Source of the DNA: Laetiporus sulphureus 93-53
Taxonomy: Eukaryota; Basidiomycota; Agaricomycetes; Polyporales; Laetiporaceae
DNA length: 64,000 nucleotides
Direction of reading: 5' to 3'
Assembly: GCF_001632365.1 (NCBI RefSeq)
Contig: NW_024468521.1
Span: 124,001 to 188,000, forward strand
Numbering within the stretch: position 1 is the first letter of the stretch; every line of letters starts with the position of its first letter. Under the pieces are notes generated by a model that was not told the DNA's origin, searched no databases, and saw nothing but the letters and a program-made list of their open reading frames with translations. A program made the position numbers and the translations under genes. Below, in pieces: positions 44,565 to 57,089 of the stretch.

Positions 44565-46174
44565 ATGGCATCCTCCGAACGGTACCTAACACACGTCACG
44601 AAAGCTTCAGAGGACAATGTGCTCAAGGAAGAAAGGCTTGAGCCAGCAGTGAGTGGGAAAGCACCGTGTACGCGTTCTCTACCGTTTGAACGTTTACGTG
44701 CCGTGCTGCGTTAGGTCAAGGGCAAGGCGGGCGAGCTTGTCTCGTCCGACGAGGTGGAATCCGAGGACAAACGCGATGCGGAATGGAGACCTCTGCCGCG
44801 GCTTCCGATCGAGGTGTGGGAGAACGCGATCAACCATCTGTGGTACGACAAGCGTACTTTGAGGAACTGCATCCGCACCTGCCGAGCATGGTACCCTCCG
44901 AGTCACTTCCACTTGGTCGGTTTCATCCAGGTCTCGACTGTCACGGCAGTAATGGCATGTGCGAAGAAGCTGAAGCAGACGCCCGAGCTGTCGAAGCGGC
45001 CGCACAACATGCACATAGGGGGCGATTTCCCATATCATTTCCCGACGCACATCGACTTCTCAGTACTGTCTCTAGCGGCGATCGTGCTCGCTCCCAAGCT
45101 GCTTCGGCTGAAGCGGCTCACAATCCGGCGTGCAGAGTGGCAGCCGTGGAGGATGCACAAAGACGTCTGCCTGCATCTCTCCGCCTTCTCCGTCACTCGC
45201 CTCGTTCTCGATGATGTCGCATTCCCTTCGGTCAATGTCTTTGGGCACCTCGTCTGTGCCCTGCCGCACCTGGCCGATCTCCAATGCAGCGATCTGAAGT
45301 TCACGCATTACCACTTCCACCGCGATACGTTTGATTTATATCGCAATCGCGTCAAGATCAGGTCCTTGGAGCTCGATCATCCGCCACTGGAATCTGAGAA
45401 ACTCATAGTAGACTTCCTTGCTCATCCTTGCATTTCGAGTCACTTGCAAACATGCATTATCAATACTAAACGTTCCGATCATCTACAACAATACAACGTG
45501 GGAGTCCAGCGATTGTTGAATGCTGCATCTGAATCACTCTTGTTACTGCAATTCCAAATTGAACGTGTTTGCTCAGAACGACAGACAGATACAGAGGTGT
45601 CTGCTGCAGGTATGCATTCTAGTTTCACGTAAGCATTCCTGCTAATCAGAGTCTCTCCAGATTCGGTTCTATCACTCACTCACAATATTTCGCTGCAGGA
45701 ACTGTGGCTATACGTCGACAGCATCCCTCAAGATTCCGACCTGGACAGCTTGCGTCAAGCCTTACTTTCCGTCAAGTCAGGCCAGCTTCGAGAAATCGTG
45801 ATAGTGTTTCGTTCGTATCTGAGCAAATATGTAATCATGGAGGGAGTGAAGAACGCGTTCAAAAATCACGAGTCTGCTCACTGTGAAGAGATTGACGATT
45901 ATCTTTCATCCAATCCATTCAGGACACTGAGCAAAGTGGAATGTAGACTTTCTCCTCGTTTTCCTCATTTCAAACACGAGGAAATTTTTACAGCGGTCGA
46001 GGAGCAGTGGAAGCAGAACCTTGCGCCGTTATTCCCACGACTGACAGAGCGAGGTATCTTCTGGTGGGTATCCCACATTTTACGCCTGGACTCACGCATT
46101 GATCTGCATCGCGATATTGGAACTGCAGCGCCACAGTGATGGAGTGGGGGTATGATGACATTCATCGATCATAG
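44565..46174 (+). CDS. F-box protein, family II copy 1
   Basis: Four exons (44565-44648, 44715-45609, 45661-46063, 46129-46174) give 475 residues. Exon 1 is a short 28-residue leader (MASSERYLTHVTKASEDN). The F-box starts exon 2 (LPRLPIEVWENAINHLWYDK, then NCIRTCRAWYPPSHFHL), a form common in Agaricomycete F-box families. A leucine-rich region follows (LKRLTIRRAEWQPW, FSVTRLVLDDVAFPS). Intron 45610-45660 uses a GTATGC donor, a GCTAATC branch site and a CTCCAG acceptor; splicing joins VSAAD to SVLSLTHNISLQELWLYVD. The last intron (GTGGGT donor) gives the C-terminus ATVMEWGYDDIHRS. All frames are open. Likely SCF substrate receptor; substrate unknown. It differs from copies 2 and 3 in the second half of exon 2. 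Confidence 0.82.
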
Positions 46175-47150
46175 TGATCGTTGTATCTCCAGCAGACGCT
46201 TCGTGCATTCGTGGCCTTGTCTCCACTCTGGCAATGATGAAGAACATGCTCAAGTGGCCCGCGAAAATGTCTATCTTCGTCTCTCTGGCTCCCTCGAAGT
46301 GTACACCGCGATCTCTTCCATAATCCCCTGCTCCATATACATCACATGCTACTACTAGCATAACATATCTACAAATTCCTGCATCCGGCTCCCCGCGTAC
46401 CGCCGTTGCCATTCCGGAACTCAGACATACATCATCTCCATCTCGTCTGCGCCTCCCTATGCTCCACCAACGATCGCTCATGCACCGACCGCTACACTCC
46501 CGTTCATACACTTTCGAGTACGCGCTACCCGCTGGAAGCAACCCCACAAGGTCTCGGTAGCGGCCAGGCGATTCTGTTCGGATTCTTCAAAGGTCGTCTA
46601 TCCGGCCATTTTGTCGTCTTCACGGCGATGCCAGCAAATCTTATTCTACGGGGCTGATTTGGAAGTCGCAGCGGCCCTTGACTTGGATGAGTGATCTCAG
46701 ACGGATACGGCGGACTTATCGGATGCACCTCGAGACTCCTGAAGGCGAAGCGATCTAATATTTCATTTCATGCCATGGTGCACGTTCCCGTACTCACATC
46801 TGCACGACGTCCACAATCTCTACAAACGACGCCAAAATGCCATATCACGCGACGGACCGTGGCGACACGACAAGATCGAGCAATACTAGATCCACCGCAA
46901 TCTCACTCTAGCCAGCGGACGTTCAAAGGAGCCCTCACGCTCTCCTCCCCTGCTAGATCAGCGCACAATAATCTCGATCCTCGTCTGCCACTCATCGTCG
47001 AACTCGAATGGATCGCCCCCAATCAATGCACACAGCACGACTACCAGCGCCAGCTATCCAATCAGCGCAGCATTCAATTGACGATGTGCACTTGCTCACC
47101 TCGATCATCGCGAGCAGGAACCCACGCCCAAGACATATGCGTGATCCACC
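46175..47150. repeat. Downstream block of array, copy 1
   Basis: Homologous to 56006-57020 and, with a roughly 400 bp deletion, to 61912-62525 (for example CTCCAGCAGACGCTTC at 46189 and equivalents, and AATATTTCATTTCATGCCAT at about 46757 and 56620). No intact gene. Confidence 0.6.
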
Positions 47151-47164
47151 GATTTGCATGAACG

Positions 47165-48820
47165 TCAGCGCACGCCAACGGCCCTAGCTTTCCTACGCAC
47201 GCAGCGGGTTCCGCTCTTCTCGATCCAGTGCTCCAGTTGGAACTCGTTCACATCGTATCCTCCACAGCGCACGGGATGCATTCGTGAAATCGACAGGAAT
47301 GGCGTCGGTCCGGCCAGCACAGACGAAGACGATATCGATGCACGGATACCGGAGTGCCGCTCGCACACAAGATGGAGAGCGGCATGAGGGCGTCTTCGAT
47401 GGGCTACTGAGCACTTTGTGAATGTGAGGGATGGAGTCGCGCGAACATAGGAAGCAGGGTTTAACGGCGGGTCTGGGTGCGCTCGACGACTTTAGGATGC
47501 AATCACAGCATCTATTGTACGAAACGCTCACGTAACTTTCGCTGGATGCAGGCTGCTTGCAAAGCTCGTGGATCTCGATGAGCCACCGCTGCGCATCTCG
47601 TGAAATTGATGCCCGGATAGCGGGAGATTTGGACTGGAAGTGTTGATGGAACGACTGGGACAGGTGGATATTGTGTGTGCCGTGGATGAATCGGAATTGT
47701 TTCGGCTCATTGGATATTGTCGCATTTTTAGAGCCTTTATTACTGATAGGGCGAGGCTGTTCTTGTCCCACGGCTTGTATGTACTACAGGGATCAGAAAC
47801 AGACTTGCGAGGTTACAGTCTCCTTCAGATAGTCGGAGAGAGGGTCTGTTGCGCCTTGACTTGATTATGCAATATATCCGGGCCTGTTTATCGTCACTTG
47901 CATCACCCCAAGTCAGGATGCGCACGCACCAACCGAACAATGCTCTGATTCCCTGTCATGCCCTCGAGTCTCCCTGAACTTTCCAACAACCCGTTCGCGA
48001 CATACTTGGCCTTCTAATGCATTCGGAGAGGTAGAAAAGCGATGACGGTTGCCGTCACGAGGATTGAGGAATCAGGTCGTAGAATTTTCTTTCTTTACGT
48101 TGACCTCGATCTGGGCGCCGATGAATGCATCGAAGCACTCGGCAATGAAGAAACACATATTTTGCAGGATGCCATAGTCGTGCAGGAAAGCTGCGATGCC
48201 GAGCGTGTCCAGCTTGGTGGAGTTCTAAGGTCCAACATGAATACACAGCAGATGACGTGACTCACCGGAGGACATTCGCGGCCTCGAAGGTCGCGGGATA
48301 CGGTATTTCCTACAGGAAGAAATTGCCCTGAGAATCCTCATCAGCATTCAACGAATGTGAGCGTGCGCACCAAGTTTGCACTTCAATAATTGCCGGGTCG
48401 CCAGATTGAAAGTCGATCATGCCGCCCCGCGTAGCTTACACCCATCTGGGCATATGCGAGTCACCTCGAGCTTGCAATGATACTGGGGCCAGCCTGTCAA
48501 TTTCGCAGGATGGCTAGCGCACTGATGTCGGTGGTCGCAATCGACCACCGATGATACCTGAAAGAGCCATATTTTAGGCACCGACCAACTTGATCGATCG
48601 AACTGGGATGAAATGGAATGACGCACACATACACCCACTGCTTGTACAAGAGGCTTCGATCGAGAAAGCTGTATGTCTGCAGGAGGACAATCGTGTTGAG
48701 AAGATCGGCGAGTGGTGTGGAGCATGTGACGCTGGGTGTCGGCTGTAAGGCCGTATATGGCATCTTTATTTCCATATGTAGCAATATTACCTTGCGACTG
48801 CAAGGTTTCTCCCGGGGCAC
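47165..48820 (-). pseudogene. Unknown minus-strand gene, dead copy 1
   Basis: Protein words shared with the other two array units mark a former gene converging on the F-box gene. They are LLQTYSFLDRSLLYKQW (near 48640), IIEVQTWCAR (near 48390), TLGIAAFLHDYGILQ (near 48180), SFHQHFQSKSPA (near 47640), ELCKQP (near 47565) and IVFVCAGRTDAIPVDFTNAS (near 47310). They lie in different frames. A one-base deletion after ELCKQP destroys the conserved sequence seen in the other copies (GVQRKLRERFVHLMR). The family is not recognised. Confidence 0.45.
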
Positions 48821-48841
48821 AATTGTGACGCGATTTCGGTA

Positions 48842-49628
48842 CAGTCTTCAACCGGTCCTTTGTACGCTCAATTTTTTCGAAATTCCTGTACAAGGAATTT
48901 TCACTTTCACCTCAAACAAAGTATATAGATTTATCAAGCACATCCACGAGCATATTGTAAGAATGTTTCAGAGCAGAGGAATGAGAACTGTGGTGTACAA
49001 AAATAAAAGAAGGCAATATGGTCAAAATGCGCATCTCCGACTCCTCTATACACTTGTCACGCATAGTCACGCTCTCGCCACAGTGCTTGGAACTCAGCGC
49101 TCAGCCTCAGAATCCATTGCGCTCGACCCATCTGCATCTCTCTCATTGTCGCTGGCATCGTTGTCGTCAATTTTCGCCATCTTTGGCTTGAGAGCGGCTT
49201 TTCTCAAGTGGTCCACGAAACGGTCTTAAGGACCTGTCACACGTGACGTCACGTGACAGCACTCGCAGGGCCCCTCCTCTCCAGGGATAAATCGCCTCCT
49301 GTGGTCGATACACACACGCTATCAGCTCATTTGGGTGCAGACATCATGCCTCTTGACTATAGATATATTTGGCATGTTGATCTTTCAGAATCTCTCTTGC
49401 TGCATGCTATGAGAGCCAAAATAAAATTTCATAAAAAAGCCTTGAACAGAAAAAATGCCATATTGCAAAAGAACAGGCATACCACCTGCATCTTGTCTTA
49501 TGGACCATGAATCCTCTAACCAGTAGCTACATAATATATTTTTTACTGAGCAATTTGACCTGGAAATGAATGAGGAAAGTGCTTCTGTATAAAGGACTGG
49601 TAGTGTATAAAGGACCGGTTGAAGACTG
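48842..49628. mobile_element. Tc1/mariner-like MITE
   Basis: 787 bp bounded by inverted repeats CAGTCTTCAACCGGTCCTTT (left) and its complement (right) with one or no mismatches over about 24 bp. It is flanked on both sides by TA (48840-48841 and 49629-49630), the target duplication of the Tc1/mariner superfamily. AT-rich, with no transposase frame. A second partial copy of the end motif (TATAAAGGACTGG) lies just inside the right end. Confidence 0.75.
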
Positions 49629-49630
49629 TA

Positions 49631-51100
49631 CAGGCAAAGTTGGCCTTGTTTACATCCTTCCATGACATTCCATTGATTACCATTTCCGTCTCTTGCCTGA
49701 GTTTCTATCCTTCCACGACATTCTATCACATGCGTCACTTTCTTGCGTCCGACGTCATTCGTATACAGCTGTGTACCTTCTCCTACGTTCGTTATATGTA
49801 GCCGCACATATCTTCTACTTACTGATTTCTTTCGTATAGTTTGATATTTGTGATTGTCTGGGAAAATGCCAACATATATCATATACTGCACGCGTTCCTG
49901 CGTTACAAGTTCTCTGTCTCATTCCTGAGCATTTTTCACCACGCCGTCGTCTCTAGTGATCCTTCGCCGCTAGTCATTCCTCTTCGATTATCAATTGCTC
50001 GTCGTGAGGCTGATGGAACATGTCCTCCCCACATTCTTGTTCACCCTCTCAAAGCCCGCGCCATATTCGTATTCTCGTTTAATACTGTACCAATGTATGT
50101 AACTCTATCTGTAATGTGTAACTGAACGTAACCCCTTTCAATAATCAAATTCTATTCACTCTTCACGTTCCTGATATCTCTCGCAGTGGTTCCAATTACA
50201 GCGCGCACGATATACTGCCTCCTTTTCTTCTCCTTATACACACTGTTCAGGTTGTCGATTTCGCTCACCGTAGTTGTGATTGTAGCGGATCGTCACCTAC
50301 AGTCGCAAGGTGCGCTGCCGGCGACGGCCGGCGCTTCTCGAGTGAAATTATATTCAGCATTTCCTCTTCACTGCTTGTTCTGTCGGACGTCGCTCTCTGT
50401 GTCACTAGAGGCCCACTAACCTCGAATTCCGCCTTCGCTTTTCACGAATACTCGCTCTGCTCGTCCCGGGCTGCAAACTCCGTGCTGGAATTGCTGGTGT
50501 CACTCCGCTGAGATTCGCCCTGATTCGCCTTCGCCTTCACCGCCTGGCATTTCTGCCATGGAAGTTCCATCCTACCTATTCGCCACTACAAAGTTCTACT
50601 CCGGCTGCACTCACACCGGATGGCCGCCTCACACAGCAAGCACGAGCGTACACCGTGCGTTGGCAACCTGTGTAGTTCTGCCCTTGGCTCTCCCTTTCTC
50701 ACCCCGCTCGGCCTCTGGTTCTTCCATTATTAGCACGGCTCTCGAGTGCGCACACTTGAAGACGATTGATGGCGCGTTGCTGCCGTGCCCTGCGAGCTCA
50801 CCGTCACATCCCCACCTTCACTCTCGCCCAGCTTCCGCACGGATACCTACTCTGTCATTAGCCGGAGCGCTGGCGCATTCACGTCTGCTTGCGCCACGGA
50901 TCGACGGCGATACCACTGCACGCTGCATGCAAACTGCTCGGCGCATGTGCTGGATACTACCGCTCGTATACAAGCGAATATCTCTCGAATAAAAATGGCC
51001 CATCACGCCCTACGTTCACAAAGGCGTCGCAACGCCTGGCTCTTAGCATAGTTGTTACATCGCGAACACTGACGCTTTCAGGGAAGGCTCGCCTGTCAGG
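49631..51100. other. No certain gene; CT-rich region and weak frames
   Basis: 50180-50560 is pyrimidine-rich. A 144-codon frame from ATG 50558 and an overlapping frame (ELTVTSPPSLSPSFRTDTYS) could be a decayed 5' part of the next gene. I cannot support a model. Confidence 0.35.
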
Positions 51101-51870
51101 AAGGGGTAGCGTCAGCCAGTATCGGTGTCATGCGACGTGCGCGTCGCGACGGAGGAAGATGATGGGTACGGAGAAGGGAGTGCATGGATTACACTCAGCG
51201 TGCTTTCCCTGGGCGGTGAGGAGGGTGAACTGATCGATGGCGAGGCGTACTTCGCAAAGACCGCTGGGACTGGTGAGTCTATCCTTGTAATCCACCTACC
51301 GGCCTCGTTTCTACCGCCCTCTCCATACATTCGATGCTAGCTGAGTCGGCTTCCGAGAACCTTGCTCACGATCGCGCTTCTCTGCGCTAATTCTCTCCGC
51401 GTTGCGCAGATGTCCCGAGTAATAGGACACCTCCTTCTCGAATTCGCGCTTCACGACTCTTCTTCCTCGATCTGCCGCCCTTGCTCACGGCCCTTCGAGT
51501 ATCGAGGTGCTTCGCAACTGCGTTCTTCACCATGGGGCCCCGCTGCATCACACTTACAGGTCATGGGACCGTCTGTGCCGCGACAATGCAGTATGGCGCG
51601 CTTCTCGAGCAGCGCCAGTCGGGATGGGTTAGACCTACGCCACGAGGTCAAGCCGCTTGACTCTGATCCGCCGCCATCACTGTCCGCATCGAGGATACTA
51701 GTGTCAGCACTGTTCAGGGTGAACTGGTTCAAGACACCAAGGCCGTGCATGGAGATGTTTCGGGGATGGGTGCAGATGCTGCCGGCGAGTGTGGGCGTGC
51801 ATGTGGAGGAGTACCAGGGTCGCTCGTGGAAGTTGAAGGCGAACAGACATGATGACAGGTGCGCTAGGTC
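51101..51870 (+). pseudogene. Unidentified decayed gene fragment
   Basis: Exon-like pieces with good splice signals but no closed model. A GGGGTAG acceptor opens RQPVSVSCDVRVATEEDDGY and continues to LIDGEAYFAKTAGTG, followed by a GTGAGT donor near 51274. Then follow DVPSNRTPPSRIRASRLFF after a GCGCAG acceptor, and FKTPRPCMEMFRGWVQMLP in another frame. I do not recognise it. It may belong with the transcription-factor remnant that follows, or be a separate dead gene. Confidence 0.35.
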
Positions 51871-51964
51871 CCGCAGGCGGAGGCCTCAGGCTTGAGGCTT
51901 CGACCCTTCGCCTTTGGTATTGTGCTAGTGTGGCTCACACTGATCTGTTTCTGCACACTCGCGC

Positions 51965-53460
51965 AGGCTCATCCTGGAAAATACAGAACGGCTTCATCGG
52001 GGAACCACCGACATCAGCAACCGTGTTTGACACCTCGAAGACACAATCGCCATCCTCTAGTCCGGTATCGCACGAGAGCAGCACTCCTTCATTCGGCGGC
52101 GAACATGTGGCGGAGGGATGGGACGGAGACGAAGGGCGGGGAGGACGCGCAGCAGGACGAGGGAGAGGAATTGCAGTACGTTCATGCGTTCCGCATGCTC
52201 ATCGTCTGCGATTATGATGCTGCGACGTTCTACGGGCGGTCGGCGGGCTGGGAGGTGCACTTTTTGTCCCTTCAGGTAACGATTGTGCTAATTGACAGTT
52301 CACGTAGATTATTTTTTGGTGCGTGCTTCCATATCCATGGATGCATTCTTCAATTTAGATATGCACATCCCATACAGGACGAGAAGCATGTACCGATAGT
52401 TCCTCGACTGCCGACGACAAACGCGACGCATTGCCTGACTCGATCACGCAAGTGGCGACGTCATTCCCCTGCGCGCCGGCCGACGAAGAAGGTGAGGACC
52501 TCGACGGGCTCATTTACGAGTACCTCCCGCGGTGGGCGCGCCCCGCGGCGCTCTGCAACTTTATCTCGTCAGGCGCCTAAGTTCTTCGGCGCGTTCACTC
52601 GCCGGCAAATCGTCGAGGACTTTCTCGCGCTATTCTACGAAGAGGCCGCGCGACTACGCGATGCGGGCGAGAACATCGACGATGCACTCACGACGTCCTC
52701 CGAGGCGTTCAACCTTCTCAAGGCAGCGCCGGCTTCGAGCTCGTCGCGCTACTGTTTGTGATGTTCGGCTTTGGGGCGCTGACAGATGGCGAGCTTCCTG
52801 CGCCGCCGCGTAACGTTGAGTCGGTGCTGAAACGTCCGCCCAGCCTGGCGACGGTACAGAGCTGAGTTTGATGGCTGTCTACCGTCAGGTATGACGGGCG
52901 ATCATGATAATGCCGTGTAGAACGTCCTTTGTTGATGCCGTGCATAGCGTTTGTAGGCGGACGAAATCAGCGTAAAAATCATCTGGGCACTCATGGGCCT
53001 CAGTTCGAAATTAGCGCAAGGCGTGTGTACTCGGCTCACCGCTTCTGCTTCTTCAGTGTATCGTTGACCCGCGTCACCCTCTGCAGATCGAAGTCCGTGA
53101 GCAGATCCTTCGTGGTCTGAGACATGCGAATCGATGCATTTCTCACATTCACTTTATCCAGTCCTGCGTTTGTTGTGTGCCTGCAGATCGCGACTGAGCG
53201 CATCGAAAGCTCCCCCTGCCGAGGTGCGGAGGCGGCGTGCACTCTTTTGGGAGCTGTTCATCACGGACCGCTGGCAGGTAAGTTGCACTAGGGGAGTGCA
53301 AATAATATCATATATTGACCAAATCCATCACTAGGCTCTCGCCACTGGTCGACCTCCAACACCTTCATTACGCTTCGTCAACGCCGAGCTTCCAGCTGAC
53401 TTAAATGAAACAATGGCCGACGACGGTACTCCCCAGTCAAGCTGTACGTGCCTGATCTCC
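51965..53460 (+). pseudogene. Fungal Zn2Cys6-type transcription factor, dead and truncated
   Basis: Recognisable pieces in the correct order: the post-finger linker LILENTERLHRGTTDISNRV followed by a TGA (52027-52029), HLEDTIAIL and a TAG, then SGIARE. Next comes the start of the fungal_trans (MHR) domain, DLDGLIYEYLPRWARPAALC, in one frame. QIVEDFLALFYEEAARLRDA is in another, then FELVALLFVMFGFGALTDGE. Finally there is RRRRALFWELFITDRWQ with a normal GTAAGT intron (about 53279-53335), leading into ALATGRPPTPSLRFVNAELP. The zinc cluster is not found upstream, and the C-terminal half of the MHR is missing: at about 53500 the sequence switches to the F-box array's duplicated block. In-frame stops, frame changes and truncation make it a pseudogene. 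Confidence 0.75.
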
Positions 53461-53499
53461 TCCTGTTCACATCTCCGCTCATCGCGAATGCGCTGTCTC

Positions 53500-54350
53500 C
53501 AGTTCCCTGATGGAAAATTCAGCATTGATCCGACCGTGATTCATCAGGAGCTTCTTTTGCCGGAATGCAAGACCGCACACATGAATCATCACAATCTGCA
53601 ACTCGAGCATACAGCTCAAAGTTCCCTGGCCGGTGGCTTCAGAAAGCGGTCGCTTTGTGTACTAGCTTTGCCTGGACGTTAGGCGCGCAAGATGGCTGTT
53701 CTTGTCATTAGACGCTTCTGGCGTTACGGATGCGGTACGAACGCGGTGCGTTGGAATTGACGGGGCGCAGCTCCTAGGTATTCGTGCACCCAAACGGCCA
53801 CGCGTTTCCAACCTGCATTTTGCGGACCCGCGTGCGAGCGTCCTGCGTAGGCTGTGGTGCTGCTGTAAAGTGTCACATACAAGTAGTACAGCCTCAGCGG
53901 CAATTACGGACAGGCAACCTCATGACCGCACTCGTGATGCCCGCGCCACTGGGGCGATGTGGTCGCCTTGATGAAGCACAGGTAAATTACGGTGTGTGTG
54001 GTCTGATAGTATCAATCCGATACCATATTCTGACAATGCAGCAATGTACGCCCCCCCTGAAGCCACTCAGTCATCCCCTTTTCCCTTCCTCCGTCCTTTG
54101 GCAGTGCGCAGAGCCTCAATGTTCATTGAGGCGCAGCATGTCGACAATGCTATGTAGAACGGTGGTCGTTCTGTTTTCAGAGTCGTCGCGGATACCTCTG
54201 GGCTGTGCGTTATCGACAAATGGGCAGTGGGTGTACAGCGCCGGCGGAAAATGCCCCGATAGACTGGTTGTGAGGGTCTGAACATGGCTATGCAGCAGTT
54301 GCATTGATCGCGGTTATTCGGGCGGTGCATGGATTCCTAGAAGGCACTGC
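53500..54350. repeat. Upstream block of array, copy 2
   Basis: Resembles 42900-43130 and 43890-44460 upstream of copy 1. It begins where the transcription-factor remnant stops, so the junction is a duplication breakpoint. No gene. Confidence 0.55.
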
Positions 54351-54354
54351 ACAT

Positions 54355-54391
54355 GGAAGCACGTTGCAGCGCGATGATATGAATACATATA
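54355..54391 (+). promoter_or_regulatory. Conserved promoter of F-box family II copy 2
   Basis: GGAAGCACGTTGC and ATACATATA, 66 bp before the ATG at 54458. Confidence 0.6.
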
Positions 54392-54457
54392 TTGCGAGAG
54401 CGGATCTAGAAACTTACATCTGCGACCATCCTCTACCATAGTATCTCCTCAGACGCC

Positions 54458-56005
54458 ATGGAAGTCATCAAACGGAAGCTGGAACGTTTCGGGGACAGGA
54501 TGAAAAAATGGAGAATCAACTTACAACGGCTGACACGAATCGTGAGTGGGCAAACTCCGTGTATACGTTTTTGACCATTTACGTGCTGCGCTACGTTAGG
54601 TCAAGGGCAAGGGTAAGGCGGGCCCGGTCGCCACAAGAACTCTGCCGCAGCTCCCGATCGAGGTTTGGGAGAACGTGATTGACCATCTGTGGGACGACCG
54701 GGACGCTTTGAAGGCGTGCATTTTCGTCTGCCGAGCATGGTACTCTCCCAGTCGTTTTCACTTGCACAGACAGATCGAGATCCAGAGTGTGAAGGGTGTG
54801 AAGGCCTATGTGAAGGAGCTGAAGCAGACGCCGGAGCTGTCGAAGCGGGCGCACAATATGACCATAGACGGCATTTGGGGGTCAGATCTGTCATCACTGT
54901 CGACGGCGGCGATCCTGCTCGCTCGCAAGCTGCCTCGGCTGGAGCGGCTCACAATCCGGCGTTCAGAGTGGCGGCCGTGGACGATGCACAAAGACATCTT
55001 CCTTCATCTCTCCGCCTTCTCCGTCACTCGCCTCGTTCTCTATGATGTCACATTTCCGTCGGTCACTGTCTTTGGGCGGCTCATCTGTGCCTTGCCGTGC
55101 CTGGTTGAGCTCAAATGCACCCATCTGATATTCACGCATGATCACTTCCACCGCGATGCATTTGGTTTATATTGCAATCGGGTCAAGATTTGCTCCTTGT
55201 CAATCATGCTGAAACACACAGCTGTTCCCGATAGCCTCATCGACTTCCTCGCTAATATTTGCATCTCGAGTCACTTGCAAAGATGCATTATCCGTCATGA
55301 TCCTTCCAGTGAATATTCACCGTACAAAGGCGAACTTCAACGATTGTTGAATGCTTCTCTTGGATCACTCTCAGAACTGCAATTCGATCTTGAGCTTGCG
55401 CGCTCAGAACGACAGACAGATACGGAGATGTCTGCTGCAGGTGTGCATTCTGGTTTTGCATAAGCATTTCTGCTAATCAGAGTCTTCCCAGATTCGGTTT
55501 TATCCCTCAATCACAATATTTCGCTGCAGAGGCTGTGGCTATGCATCTGGAGAATCCCTCAATGTTCTGACCTGGACAGCTTGTGTCAAGCCTTACTTTC
55601 AATCAAGTCAGGCCAGCTTCGAGAGGTTGTGATAGCGTTTATTTACCCTTATCGCGTACCTCGTTTCATGGAGGCAGTGAAGAACGTGCTCAAAATTCAC
55701 GAATCGGCTTACCACCAGAACATGGACAAGTATCTTTCATCCGATCCGTTCAGGACACTGAGCAAAGTAGAATTTGTGCTTGTAGCTCTTGATGTTTTTA
55801 GCAAAGATCTCGAAGAAATAGCAGTTACAGCGGCCGAGGAGCAGTGGAAGCAAATCTTTGCACCGCTGTTCCCACGATTGACCAAGCGAGGTATCTTCCA
55901 GTGAGTATTACACATTTTACGCGTAGACTCACGAATTGATTTGCATCGCGATATTGGAATTGCAGCGCCACAGTGAGGGAACATGGATATAAAGACACTT
56001 TTTGA
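54458..56005 (+). CDS. F-box protein, family II copy 2
   Basis: Four exons (54458-54541, 54600-55440, 55492-55900, 55966-56005) give 457 residues. Exon 1 has the same length as in copy 1 (84 bp) but a different sequence (MEVIKRKLERFGDRMKKW). F-box LPQLPIEVWENVIDHLWDDR, then CRAWYSPSRFHL; leucine-rich region LERLTIRRSEWRPW. Second half of exon 2: SLSIMLKHTAVPDSLIDFLA, shared with copy 3 and not with copy 1. C-terminus after the last intron: ATVREHGYKDTF. All splice sites and frames are intact. Likely SCF substrate receptor. Confidence 0.82.
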
Positions 56006-57080
56006 TCATCGCGGCCATTGTATCTCCAGCAGACGCTTCCCGCGTTCGCGGTCTTGTCTTCACTCTGGCAACAATTAACGGCATGCACAAGTGGTCTGCG
56101 GAAATTTCTACCCTCGTCTCTCCGGCTCCTCGAGTTGTCGTACGGCCCTGCAGTTTCATGGCCATACACACCGCGGTCTCTTACACAATCCCCTGCTCCA
56201 CATACATTGTGCTCTGCTACATGACATCTCTGCGAATTCCTGCATCCGGCTCACCACATACCGCCATTGCCATTCCGACGCTCAGACATCTCCTTCCTTC
56301 ATCTCGTCTCCGCCTCCCTATGCTCCACCAACGATCGCTCATGCACCAACCGCTACACTCCCCTTTCATACACTCTCAAGTACGCGCTGCCCGCCGGAAT
56401 GAATCCACAAGGTCTCGGTAGCAGCCAAGCGATCCTGGTCGGAATTCTGCAAAGGTCGTCTGTCCGTCCGTTCCGTCATCTTCACGGCGATGCCGGTGAC
56501 GCTTACTCTACGGGGCTAGTTCGGAGAGCCGCAGTGATGCTTGACTTAGACGAGTGATCTTAGACGAACGCAGCGGACCTGTCGGATGCACCTCGAGACT
56601 CCTGAAGGCGAAGCGAGCTAATATTTCATTTCATGCCATGGTGCACATTCCCGTACTCATATCTGCACGACGCCCACAATCTCTACAAACGACGCCAAAA
56701 TGCCATATCACACGACAGACCATGGCGACATGACAAGATCAGGTAATAATAGATCCACAGCAATTTCACTTTAACCGGAGGGTGCTCAAAGGAGCCCTCG
56801 CACTCTCCGCCCCCTGGGACCCACACAGTTGCTAGATCAGCACAGAATGAGCCCGATCTTCGTCTGCCGCTCATCGTCAAACTCGAATGGATCGCCTCCA
56901 ATCAACACGCACAGCGCGACTACCAGTGCCAGCTATCCAATCAGCAGAGCCGTCAATCGACGACGCGCATTTGCTTACCTCGATCATCGCGAGCACGAAT
57001 TCATGCCCAAGACATAGGCGTGATCCACAGATGTACACAAATGTCGGGGCGCGCTAGCAGCCCTAGATCTCCTTCACATG
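56006..57080. repeat. Downstream block of array, copy 2
   Basis: Homologous to 46175-47150. No intact gene. Confidence 0.55.
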
Positions 57081-57089
57081 CAGCGGGAA

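Noticed and set aside
47193..47771. 192-residue minus-strand frame as an intact gene
   Set aside because: It mixes true and shifted segments of the thrice-duplicated dead gene; the other copies show that the correct frame changes after ELCKQP.
51362..51895. 177-residue plus-strand frame as a complete gene
   Set aside because: It crosses at least one good splice acceptor and its first half reads better in another frame; kept only as part of a decayed gene.
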